Shown one piece after another: positions 1 through 8,239 of a stretch of 64,000 nucleotides of DNA. The notes under the pieces were generated by a model. It saw nothing but the letters and a program-made list of their open reading frames with translations. It was not told where the DNA came from and searched no databases. How positions within the stretch are numbered: position 1 is the first letter of the stretch; each line of letters begins with the position of its first letter. Source of the DNA: Candidatus Aenigmatarchaeota archaeon (GTDB lineage Archaea; Aenigmatarchaeota; Aenigmatarchaeia; CG10238-14; SCSR01); assembly GCA_016181005.1 (NCBI GenBank), contig JACPAE010000003.1, positions 66,215 through 130,214 on the forward strand, written 5' to 3'. Position numbers and translations under genes: made by a program.

Positions 1-3000
1 ACTTCAGTTATTGTGACTGACGAAGGCACGAACTATGTAAGATACTTTTCTGTTGACAATGCTGGAAACACTGAAAGCACAAAATCTGTTTCTGTCATGA
101 TAGACGAAACAAACCCTGTTGTGGGCACAGTCATTGTAACTCCGAATTCGGCAGGCTTTACAGGACCCACTCCAACAGTTTCTGCAGAGATAACAGATGT
201 ACCGAGCGGTGTTTTTGATTGCCAGTACACGATTGACGGTGGCACAAACTGGTTAGACGCGGACTGGGATGCCGATACAGGTATTTGTTCAAAACAGCTA
301 GGGCCATTTTCAGAGGGCACCACACTTACATTCAATATAATGGGCATTGATTTCGCGGGGAACACTGATACAGGCGATGCTGTGCAAGGGACTGTTGATG
401 CGTTGGCGCCTACGGTAACTGTTGCTGACCTTATAGATTCTAATGGAGACAGTGTTGATGAGTGGTTTGGAAATGGTGTCCTTACTGCAACTGCTGACGT
501 GGAAGACGACACTTCTGGAGTATCTTCTGTGGTATTCACTATCGTAAACGGAGAGAATTCTGCATCGTGTGATGGTCTTTTTGAACAGGGCGACGAATTT
601 TTTGGCACATGGTCATGCGACATTGATACAATCGACAAAGCATTGCCAGACGGTAATTATGAATTTTTAGTAGGTGTGACAGACGATGCAGAGAATTCTC
701 AGGAAAATTCAGTCTTTTTCTTCGACCTTGACAACACAGCACCAACAACAACAAAATCTATAGGGGCTCCATCTTATTGTACAGAATTTGACGAATTCGA
801 CGAGTGTGTGGGGAACAGCTATGTGACAACTGATACTACAGTAACTTTAAGCACATTTGATGATGGCATTGGTGATGAGGAGATGGTGGATGTATGTTAC
901 TCTATTTACTCTATTAATGGCGGTGAACCTGTTTGTCAGGGTGCATGGAGTGAAAGTTCTTTTGACATATTCTTTAACGAAGAGTCTGAGCATACGTTGG
1001 AGTTCTGGTCAGTTGACGCTTTAGGGAACGAAGAAGATCATCATGTACAAACTCACTTTGTTGATGATTCAGAACCTGTGACGACAAAGACATATGGAGA
1101 GCCTTATGTCTGCAGTGAATCAGATGGAGATGAATGCGTTGGAAGCGAGTACATAACCACTGCCACGGAAATTACACTTACTGCAGAGGATTGCGGAGAT
1201 TCTACTACGCCTGAAAGTTGCGTAAACCATCCGGTCGGAGTTGACATGACTAATTATAGGGTTTATCTGTGTGATGATGTAGGAGGAGAGTTTTTGTCGT
1301 ATGAAGGATCTTTCAAAATAAGCGAAGAATCCTGCCACATTATAGAATACTACAGCGTGGATAACCTTGGCAATGTAGAGGACGTAAATTGGCAACAGGT
1401 TTTTGTGGATGTTACGTCGCCTGTTGTTGCAAAAGCAATTGGGCAACCAAAGTTCGGGATACAGCTGACTACTTCGAATACAGATGGCACAAGCGAGTGG
1501 ACAAATGAACTGTCACATAGCGGCGATTCATTGATCAAGATGACTACACCGACAACAACTGACCAGGGCAGAGGAATTCTGTCTTTTACTGGGACTTTGG
1601 ATAATATAGAATCATTTTCTTACTGGAGTAACACTGCTAATGCAGGGATATATGACCAGTTATCAATTTGGACAGCTATTTATCTTGACGGGAATGACGA
1701 TGGCGTATTTAATGTAGATGATGATTATTACTTGCAGTGTGAGCCTTACTACACTTATGGAAATCCAGAACTAAATGTGTGGGAACAATATGATGTCATG
1801 AATACTAAATGCGTAGGGATGGAAAGTCCAGATCTACCGCATGAAGCTCCAACTCTGGCGGATTACATATCCGGAGATGCAGTAAGTTTTGAGACAACTG
1901 GTCACGGCCTGCAAAGTTTTGCTTCAAGGGAATATGGGAGTCTTGAAGTGTTGCACATAGACATGAGAGCAGGTTACGGTAGCCCTTGGGCGGGATTTGT
2001 CGGCTATATTGACGACATAGAAATAAATGGCAATACGTTCCCGGATGATTCGATATACGTAACTCAAGATACTTTGATTGGATTGTCCTGTTCAGATCAG
2101 GATCCGCACCCGGTAGGCGACGAAACAATTTATTACAGGTACAATGTTGATGGAGGAGAATTTACTGAATGGGTGGAATACGAAAATTCGTTCAGCTTCC
2201 TAGAGGACTCTGCTCATGTCCTAGAATATTATTGCCTGGATGCGTTAGGCAACACGGGCGAAGTGCAATCAGAAACAGACATAGTCGAAACCGTAGCTCC
2301 GGTTACGACAAAGGCAGTCGGCCAACCTAGCTCTGCAGACGGATTCTGGGTGACCACTAACACTCCAATAACACTGACTGCAGAAGACCAGGATCCGCAC
2401 CCGGTAGGAGTAGATTACATTAATTATGAGATATGGTGGGACGCTAATGGGGATGGTGTTATTGATGCTGAAGAACTAGACGAATTAGATAATGTCGTTG
2501 CATCGAATCCTATATCTACAAATACTGTTGACTATTCAACTGTCACGTTCTCCTTTGGTGAAGAGAGTTTGCATGAACTGAGGTGGTATGCAGTTGATTT
2601 GCTTGGAAGTCAGGAAGTAATGCAGACGCAGCAGCATAATGTCGACAATACATTACCTGAAGCATCCATAAACACGGTCGAAGAAACAGGAGCTGGCGTG
2701 ACCTTTGACAGCTATTATTTCAGAGGAACTGTCAATGTCTTGGGAACTGCAGATGACAACAAGTGCTTTGTCGAATACACACTAGATGCAACTGAATTAG
2801 ACTTGAACGAATATGTATTTGTTCAGCAAATAGTGTCAAGTGTCGATGAAGTTAATGATGATATCCTTGCAACATGGGATACGACGACAATCGATGACGG
2901 TCCATATACATTGGAATTGAATGCACAAGATTGTTCTTTGAATGATAATACAGCCTCCTCCTCTGAACTGTTCATAGACAACAGTGCCCCAACATCAACC

Positions 3001-3933
3001 ATGACATCTGACGAAACTGTAGTAACGGGCGCAAACGATGTGCAGGCAGAATTTTCTGTGAGTTGGAGCAGTATTGACGAGGGTTCAGGTACAGCCAGTT
3101 ATGCCTTGTATGTAAAGAATGGCGAAAACGCTTGGGTTGCATGGACACCGGATGAAGATCTGACTGTGGAAGGAAGCGCAAATTATCTTGGCACCATAGG
3201 TCATACCTACTGTTTCAAATCAATCGCAACTGACAATCTTGGAAGTGTGGAAGCTGACAAGGAAGTTGGAGACGATGGAGTTAGCTGCACTAACGTCGTA
3301 GCTTACAGTTTCAACCTTGCACTTATACAGGGATGGAACCTAGTCTCACTGCCCGTAGTTCCTATTGATAAGGATGCAGAGGATGTGGTAAGCGATATAA
3401 GTGACAACCTCAAGAGTGTCTGGACATACGATCCTACAGACCCAGACGCAATCGACGGCTGGCTGACTTATAACCCAGACGAGCCAGAAGCTAGCAACTT
3501 GGAAAAGATGAGTGCTGGTTCTGGATTTTGGATTGAAATGGATAATGTAGATGATCTGACTGTGGAAGGAAGCATTATGGCACCTGGAGTAACACCTCCG
3601 CAAAGGACACTAATACCAGGCTGGAACTTGATAGGATATTATGGAGTTGATGATGAGATAGAATACCCTGCATGCGATCCAGACGATCCACTCACTGTTA
3701 ACAACCCTGTATGCGGCTACGGTAAGGAAGCAAATTGCGCATTATATTCATTGAAGAACACGCAGACAGACCTGCCTAGATGGACTTCGTTATGGACATA
3801 TTACGGCGGAAGTTTCCACCAAGTGTTCAATTTCGAAAGGCTGGACCCAGGAGCGGGCTACTGGTTAGCCATGGGCTCAGATTTGCCAGAAGTAATGTAC
3901 ACGATGAGTGATTGTCCAGTAACAGTAACTTAA
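1..3933 (+). CDS. Large surface protein with repeated Ig/OmpL47-like domains (5' end outside window)
   Basis: The frame is open from the first base, so the N-terminus lies outside the window; an internal GTG at 13 is not taken as the start. The visible 1300-odd residues are acidic, cysteine-containing and built from repeats of roughly 100 aa. Each repeat opens with a TTK-(A/S)-(I/V)-G-x-P motif, followed by YVTT and an ADx-x-GN motif, as in OmpL47/Ig-like extracellular domains. The C-terminal 250 residues carry two GWNL(V/I) motifs (GWNLVSLP and GWNLIGYY), a module often found at the end of secreted archaeal proteins. No C-terminal membrane anchor is visible. A role as an extracellular or S-layer-associated protein is inferred. 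The next gene is also a surface protein. Confidence 0.8.
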   Translation, partial: TSVIVTDEGTNYVRYFSVDNAGNTESTKSVSVMIDETNPVVGTVIVTPNSAGFTGPTPTVSAEITDVPSGVFDCQYTIDGGTNWLDADWDADTGICSKQLGPFSEGTTLTFNIMGIDFAGNTDTGDAVQGTVDALAPTVTVADLIDSNGDSVDEWFGNGVLTATADVEDDTSGVSSVVFTIVNGENSASCDGLFEQGDEFFGTWSCDIDTIDKALPDGNYEFLVGVTDDAENSQENSVFFFDLDNTAPTTTKSIGAPSYCTEFDEFDECVGNSYVTTDTTVTLSTFDDGIGDEEMVDVCYSIYSINGGEPVCQGAWSESSFDIFFNEESEHTLEFWSVDALGNEEDHHVQTHFVDDSEPVTTKTYGEPYVCSESDGDECVGSEYITTATEITLTAEDCGDSTTPESCVNHPVGVDMTNYRVYLCDDVGGEFLSYEGSFKISEESCHIIEYYSVDNLGNVEDVNWQQVFVDVTSPVVAKAIGQPKFGIQLTTSNTDGTSEWTNELSHSGDSLIKMTTPTTTDQGRGILSFTGTLDNIESFSYWSNTANAGIYDQLSIWTAIYLDGNDDGVFNVDDDYYLQCEPYYTYGNPELNVWEQYDVMNTKCVGMESPDLPHEAPTLADYISGDAVSFETTGHGLQSFASREYGSLEVLHIDMRAGYGSPWAGFVGYIDDIEINGNTFPDDSIYVTQDTLIGLSCSDQDPHPVGDETIYYRYNVDGGEFTEWVEYENSFSFLEDSAHVLEYYCLDALGNTGEVQSETDIVETVAPVTTKAVGQPSSADGFWVTTNTPITLTAEDQDPHPVGVDYINYEIWWDANGDGVIDAEELDELDNVVASNPISTNTVDYSTVTFSFGEESLHELRWYAVDLLGSQEVMQTQQHNVDNTLPEASINTVEETGAGVTFDSYYFRGTVNVLGTADDNKCFVEYTLDATELDLNEYVFVQQIVSSVDEVNDDILATWDTTTIDDGPYTLELNAQDCSLNDNTASSSELFIDNSAPTSTMTSDETVVTGANDVQAEFSVSWSSIDEGSGTASYALYVKNGENAWVAWTPDEDLTVEGSANYLGTIGHTYCFKSIATDNLGSVEADKEVGDDGVSCTNVVAYSFNLALIQGWNLVSLPVVPIDKDAEDVVSDISDNLKSVWTYDPTDPDAIDGWLTYNPDEPEASNLEKMSAGSGFWIEMDNVDDLTVEGSIMAPGVTPPQRTLIPGWNLIGYYGVDDEIEYPACDPDDPLTVNNPVCGYGKEANCALYSLKNTQTDLPRWTSLWTYYGGSFHQVFNFERLDPGAGYWLAMGSDLPEVMYTMSDCPVTVT

Positions 3934-3935
3934 GC

Positions 3936-3944
3936 TTTTAAATT
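3936..3944 (+). promoter_or_regulatory. TATA box for the 3975 surface-protein gene
   Basis: TTTTAAATT lies just after the stop of the upstream gene and 30-35 bases before the TTG/GTG start cluster at 3975-3980. The spacing predicts a very short leader. Confidence 0.45.
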
Positions 3945-3974
3945 CTCTTATTCTTATCTTTCAAATGGGGTAGT

Positions 3975-5408
3975 TTGGTGGCGAAAAAATCACAGTTCAT
4001 CTATAGCTCGATTTTATTCTTATTTCTAGTCCAAATAGCATCTGCTCAAGTGTCGATACCGCATCAGCTTTATGGCAATGTCGACTTTTTGAACGGTCCT
4101 GCACCCGACGGCTTGCTGGTGGAGGCAAAGATTGACAATTCTGTTGTCGCCAGCACGACAACCCTAAACGGACGATATGGGTACATGCCAAAAGTATTCT
4201 TTGTGACAGACCCGAATAGCGACAGAGCCGGGCAAACTATCTCATTGTTCATCCAGGGGATAGACACGAACAAAACTGCCATTTTTGAAAATGGGGAACA
4301 TACGCAAATAAATATTTCCCTGAACACCAATATAGGCAAAATACAAGCCGAGCCTAACGAAACTATAACAGATACTCCGGTGACAATTACCCCCGCGACG
4401 CCGGCTCTAGTCATCGTAGGCAACGACATGAACATAACGATATCATCCACAGGCACGACCAGTGCGACAATAGAAACCGTGGACAAGCTTGAATCCAACT
4501 TCTTCACAGGAGCATTCGCCATTCCAGGAGGCTTGCTGCTTTTGAACGCATATGAAATAAAGATAAGCGGGGATGTTGCCATCACCGTGACTATGGCATA
4601 TAGTGATTTCGGGGTAGACGAATCGACAATCAAGCCCTACAAGTTCGATGGTATCAGCTGGGTTGCACTTCCAGACAGCAGCATCATAAGCAGAGACACA
4701 ACTGCAAACACTGTCACGTTCACGATTTTACCAGAAACACCTTATGCTCTTTTCGGATCGCCACCACCAAGTGGAGGCGGTGGAGCGCCTGGTGCAGGAA
4801 GTGGGGTAGGATCTACAGGAGGCTCGACAGGACCTGTTATAACATCTGAATCAAGATCCTTATCGGTCACAATTGTCGGCAACGGCACGATGCGCGCGGG
4901 AAGCAGCAATTCCCTTGTGGTAAGGGTTTCCAATACAGGAAATTCACTTGAGACCAGTGTAGGGATTTCCTTAACCGGGGTGCCTAACGAGTGGGTAGCA
5001 ATGACTCCTTTGGCCACAAATATCCAATCAGGATCGTCTCAGGATTATCTCGCAACCATCACAATTCCTGCAGGCGAGCAAGGCACAAGAACTTTACTTT
5101 TCACCGCCACATCACTGGAGAACACAGTAGGTTCAAGATCGGTTACTATTGAAATAAGTCCGCCCTCATCAATCACCGTCTGCGGCAATGGAATTTGTGA
5201 GGCAGGTGAAACGGCAGATAGCTGTCCTGCGGATTGTGAAATAGGTCCGGTTCCAACTACACCTTTCGCAGCTATAACCGGTTTCATAGCCGGCGTTGCG
5301 ACAAATCCTCTATACGCTACTCTTATTACTCTGATTTTAATTGGTGCGGGTTTCCTCATTTACAGGTATAGAATTGAGCCAAAATCCAGAAGGCATAGAC
5401 GAAAATAG
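3975..5408 (+). CDS. Membrane-anchored surface protein with NEW3/CARDB-like domain
   Basis: The 477-residue product starts with TTG at 3975 or the adjacent GTG at 3978. It has an N-terminal signal segment (about residues 9-24, ending ASA), a carboxypeptidase-regulatory-like beta domain, a Gly/Ser linker near residue 265, and a CARDB/NEW3-like domain around residues 290-390. A short Cys motif follows (CGNGICEAGE...CPADC), then a C-terminal hydrophobic anchor with a basic tail (RRHRRK). This is the classical layout of an exported protein tethered by its C-terminus with the body outside. Function beyond cell-surface location is unknown. It may be co-transcribed with the upstream surface gene but has its own TATA-like box. 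Confidence 0.8.
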   Translation: MVAKKSQFIYSSILFLFLVQIASAQVSIPHQLYGNVDFLNGPAPDGLLVEAKIDNSVVASTTTLNGRYGYMPKVFFVTDPNSDRAGQTISLFIQGIDTNKTAIFENGEHTQINISLNTNIGKIQAEPNETITDTPVTITPATPALVIVGNDMNITISSTGTTSATIETVDKLESNFFTGAFAIPGGLLLLNAYEIKISGDVAITVTMAYSDFGVDESTIKPYKFDGISWVALPDSSIISRDTTANTVTFTILPETPYALFGSPPPSGGGGAPGAGSGVGSTGGSTGPVITSESRSLSVTIVGNGTMRAGSSNSLVVRVSNTGNSLETSVGISLTGVPNEWVAMTPLATNIQSGSSQDYLATITIPAGEQGTRTLLFTATSLENTVGSRSVTIEISPPSSITVCGNGICEAGETADSCPADCEIGPVPTTPFAAITGFIAGVATNPLYATLITLILIGAGFLIYRYRIEPKSRRHRRK

Positions 5409-5457
5409 CCAACTATATCCAAATTTTAATTGTCCCAATGTTGCAGGGCAAGATGAA

Positions 5458-6333
5458 CTAATTCTCTAAAGCTTTCTTAATCTTGTCCAAAGAACTCGTA
5501 GCAGCCTGTCTTCCTACTTTAATCAGCTTCGCCCTCTGCTTCTTGCTGTCAGACTGCAAGATATCGCTCCTTTTTGTAGGATCCGAGAGCTCAAGCAAAA
5601 ACGTCGGCGGATAGTTCTTCAATTTCTCTTTTTTTATCTTGTTGCCGATCAGCCGGAAAGCATCCCACACGCTATTTACCAGATAGTCCTTTTTGAACCA
5701 CATGTAGAAATACATGTTCCTCGTGGACTCTACCAGTCGCTTCTGGAACCTGTTCATGCTTCTCCCCCTGAAGTCGATCTGCAAGGCGCTGCTGGCTTCT
5801 ATGGCTATTGTCGTGCTGGCTCCCATGCTTAAGGCTACATCCACTGGCAGCGGGTTCAACAGCCCTCCGTCAACAAGGAATTTGCCGTCGAGTTCTACAG
5901 GAGGAAAGATGCCTGGTATGGACATTGTCGCCTGGACTGCCTTTAGCACAGGGCCTTTGTCCAGGACAACCTCGTCTCCTGTTATAACATCGACTGCAAC
6001 CACAGCGAACTTTTTCGGAAGATCCTCAAAATTCTTCTCCCCGCCCAGAAATTTCTTGAGTTTGCTTATCGCGTAAGAAGGGTCGAACATTGCACCGTGT
6101 GAAATTGTTATTTTCTTGAAATCGCTTTCCTTCAGGCTCTGCGCTCTTTTAATTATATCCTTCACTGGGATTTCATTGGCCAATCCCAAACCAATCAGAC
6201 CGCCGACGCTAACGCCTGTTATTATGTCGAAGCTTATTCCTTCTTCCTCCAAAACTTGCAATGCACCAAGTTGCATCCATCCTGCATATGCCCCACCGCT
6301 AAGAACTAGACCAACTTTCTTAGACTCGGGCAT
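5458..6333 (-). CDS. Patatin-like phospholipase (RssA-type)
   Basis: This 291-aa protein carries the patatin hallmarks: a glycine-rich oxyanion motif SGGAYAG near residue 11, the nucleophile elbow GVSVG with Ser at about 41, and the catalytic Asp in VDGGLLNPLP. The family hydrolyses acyl esters of lipids; the RssA-type subgroup is cytoplasmic and its substrate is usually unknown. The C-terminal third is basic and could contact membrane or another protein. It converges with the preceding surface gene, with about 50 bases between the stops. Family assignment is firm; substrate is not. Confidence 0.88.
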   Translation of the reverse strand: MPESKKVGLVLSGGAYAGWMQLGALQVLEEEGISFDIITGVSVGGLIGLGLANEIPVKDIIKRAQSLKESDFKKITISHGAMFDPSYAISKLKKFLGGEKNFEDLPKKFAVVAVDVITGDEVVLDKGPVLKAVQATMSIPGIFPPVELDGKFLVDGGLLNPLPVDVALSMGASTTIAIEASSALQIDFRGRSMNRFQKRLVESTRNMYFYMWFKKDYLVNSVWDAFRLIGNKIKKEKLKNYPPTFLLELSDPTKRSDILQSDSKKQRAKLIKVGRQAATSSLDKIKKALEN

Positions 6334-6405
6334 AGAAACCTATTAAATACTAGTTAAGCTGTTTAGATAAAGTTTACAAATTTTATTTGCTCTTTTTCGT
6401 CGGAA

Positions 6406-6732
6406 CTATTTATCATCGTATGCTCGAATTATCATCCCATAAGGAACTCCGTTGGTTTTCTCACCGAAAAGTTTTATTGGAACAAAGTCGCCCTCTAATA
6501 TCCCTCTAATATTTCCAGGGTAGGCATAAACAGTTGTCCCGTCGTCAACTGTTTTTACTATATAAGGTGCTCTATGGTTGCGAATTACACGTGCTATCAC
6601 TTGTCCTTCCTCAGGTTTGTAAGTTGACCCCAAAGTAACTCTTAGTATTGTGTCTACATCACTCTCTCTGACATTTCCCTCACCAAAGAGAACCTTACTA
6701 GCTTCATTCAATTGGGTCCTGAATTGATTCAT
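6406..6732 (-). CDS. Small unknown protein
   Basis: The 108-aa soluble protein is not recognised. Its C-terminal two-thirds look beta-rich (TLGSTYKPEEGQVIARVIRN, then VYAYPGNIRGILEGDF), compatible with a small barrel or SH3/OB-like fold. No catalytic motif is visible. A TATA-like stretch (CTTTTAAATC on the minus strand, near 6768-6777) sits about 40 bases upstream, so it may be transcribed separately from the archease gene. Confidence 0.55.
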   Translation of the reverse strand: MNQFRTQLNEASKVLFGEGNVRESDVDTILRVTLGSTYKPEEGQVIARVIRNHRAPYIVKTVDDGTTVYAYPGNIRGILEGDFVPIKLFGEKTNGVPYGMIIRAYDDK

Positions 6733-6787
6733 TTCTATTACCTTTTGGCCTACGACAATTGGTCAGTAAGATTTAAAAGCCTTGCTG

Positions 6788-7219
6788 TTAGACATCAAGA
6801 ATGACTTCTGCCTTCCATCCAGATTTTGTTTTTAGAACTTTGAAATTATGCAGACTAACTGCCTTTACATCTACCAGCAGTTCATGCTTTCTCATGTCTA
6901 GTTTTTCACCACTTGCCTCTGATTTCAGCTTGTATATTCCTTTCATTTGAGTAATCTCGATTTTGAACTTGCTAAACAAAAGCAGCTTCGCGTCTTTCAA
7001 GAAAATCAGCTCCTGCAGGAAATTGAACAAGAGCATCTCGCTGCTGTCACCGTCCACAGCTATTTTCCTTTTGACTCTTGACTTGACCGACTTGAGGTCT
7101 TTTACTTGTGTGTTTGTTACTGCTAACGCTGAAGATTCGAACATTTCTTCCATGGTCTTGCCAGCGGCTTCAAAAGCCACGTCAGCTATTGCGACGTCTT
7201 CCAAGAATTTGTAGGGCAT
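6788..7219 (-). CDS. Archease (RtcB activator)
   Basis: The 143-aa sequence matches archease from end to end: N-terminal YKFLEDVAIADVAFEAAG (family: Y-x-FLEHTADI...), central LLFNFLQELIFLKD, and C-terminal D-x-RKHELLVDVKAVSLHNF...GWKAEVILDV. Archease is known to speed RtcB guanylylation and allow multiple turnover by coordinating metal at the ligase active site. The first acidic motif reads DVAIAD instead of the common HTADI, so one metal-ligand position may differ. It starts 2 bases after the stop of unknown gene X and lies two genes downstream of rtcB on the same strand. A functional link to RtcB is therefore expected. Confidence 0.85.
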   Translation of the reverse strand: MPYKFLEDVAIADVAFEAAGKTMEEMFESSALAVTNTQVKDLKSVKSRVKRKIAVDGDSSEMLLFNFLQELIFLKDAKLLLFSKFKIEITQMKGIYKLKSEASGEKLDMRKHELLVDVKAVSLHNFKVLKTKSGWKAEVILDV

Positions 7220-7221
7220 AA

Positions 7222-8208
7222 TTATATTTGCACATGTGGTACTAAATAATCTTCAACGCCACTATACGAGTCTGTAAATAATCGTTGGTAACTTCTTTGG
7301 CCTTCTTGAGCATGTACCACAGATGAAAACTTCCACAACAACAACTCCCTTTCAGCTTCTTGCAGATTTCTTTCTTCAGGTTTGTAAGAGCCTTTAGGAA
7401 AGTAGAGCTTTATTACTTGATTTCTCAATCTGTCGTCAAAAGTTGCCAACATCCTACCTGGTATAAGAAATGGGCTGCGGACTATAGTATCTGAGGTTTC
7501 TAACCTAGACAATTCAACTGCTGTAAAAGCTGCAACCACGTGGTCGTCAGCGAAATAGCCTTCTGCTCGAAGTTTATATTCTCTATCTTCGCAAGCATGA
7601 TGTGGCTCTATTCTATGCCAAGGTTCGCCAGAGCCTTGTGTGGATAAATTATTGAATCTTATTGTATACCTCTTTACTTCTTCCATTGACCGTGATGGTA
7701 ATCTTACAACAGCTTCCGGGCCATAGTTCCGTACTTCTATCCTATCTCCTATACCAAGTTGAGGGAATAATTTTGTAACGGCATAGTATAGTCGACGTCC
7801 GTCTAATATAGCTGTCAAAGGAACATAGATGCGAGGAATATCTGCAGATTTCCAACTATATGCTCTTGTGTAATCGTCTGGTAAAATATATTGCATACGA
7901 CTTCTGAAATTTGCTTGTGGATCTGTTGCCCTTGTATTTAGCGATATTATATTAGCATACCTCCAGAATTTTTTGAAATCTCTATCCAATCTTCTTCTAC
8001 CAAATCGTGTAGTTATTTCGCCTGGGATTAAATCATGTTCTGGGGGAATGAAAAACAAATCTTCCTCAGTGGAAATAGCGATTCGCCGAGGCAAACCAGC
8101 ATTAGTAAGTTCACTGCCAGATAAGACCACATGATTAGTATATGTTCTCTTCTTTTCTGCTGTAGATGGATTTTCGAATATTGATACTCTGATATTGGAA
8201 TCGGCCAT
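7222..8208 (-). CDS. Unknown protein X between rtcB and archease
   Basis: The 328-aa product is not recognised. It is soluble, with no signal peptide or membrane segment, and rich in Arg and aromatic residues. A central stretch (GDRIEVRNYG..AVVRLPSRSMEEV) looks like a beta-barrel or SpoVT/PUA-like element, but I cannot assign a family. Base composition is more AT-rich than rtcB. The stop is 2 bases from the archease start, implying joint transcription of the two. A TATA box inside the end of rtcB gives it a leaderless promoter of its own. Its place between a ligase and its activator makes an RNA-related role possible, but nothing in the sequence proves it. Confidence 0.6.
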   Translation of the reverse strand: MADSNIRVSIFENPSTAEKKRTYTNHVVLSGSELTNAGLPRRIAISTEEDLFFIPPEHDLIPGEITTRFGRRRLDRDFKKFWRYANIISLNTRATDPQANFRSRMQYILPDDYTRAYSWKSADIPRIYVPLTAILDGRRLYYAVTKLFPQLGIGDRIEVRNYGPEAVVRLPSRSMEEVKRYTIRFNNLSTQGSGEPWHRIEPHHACEDREYKLRAEGYFADDHVVAAFTAVELSRLETSDTIVRSPFLIPGRMLATFDDRLRNQVIKLYFPKGSYKPEERNLQEAERELLLWKFSSVVHAQEGQRSYQRLFTDSYSGVEDYLVPHVQI

Positions 8209-8229
8209 GTAAAGAAGTTATTATACAAT

Positions 8230-8238
8230 TATTTAAAA
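8230..8238 (-). promoter_or_regulatory. TATA box for gene X / archease
   Basis: On the minus strand TTTTAAATA is centred 26 bases upstream of the ATG at 8208, the spacing of a leaderless archaeal transcript. It lies directly beyond the rtcB stop codon. Confidence 0.55.
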
Positions 8239-8239
8239 T

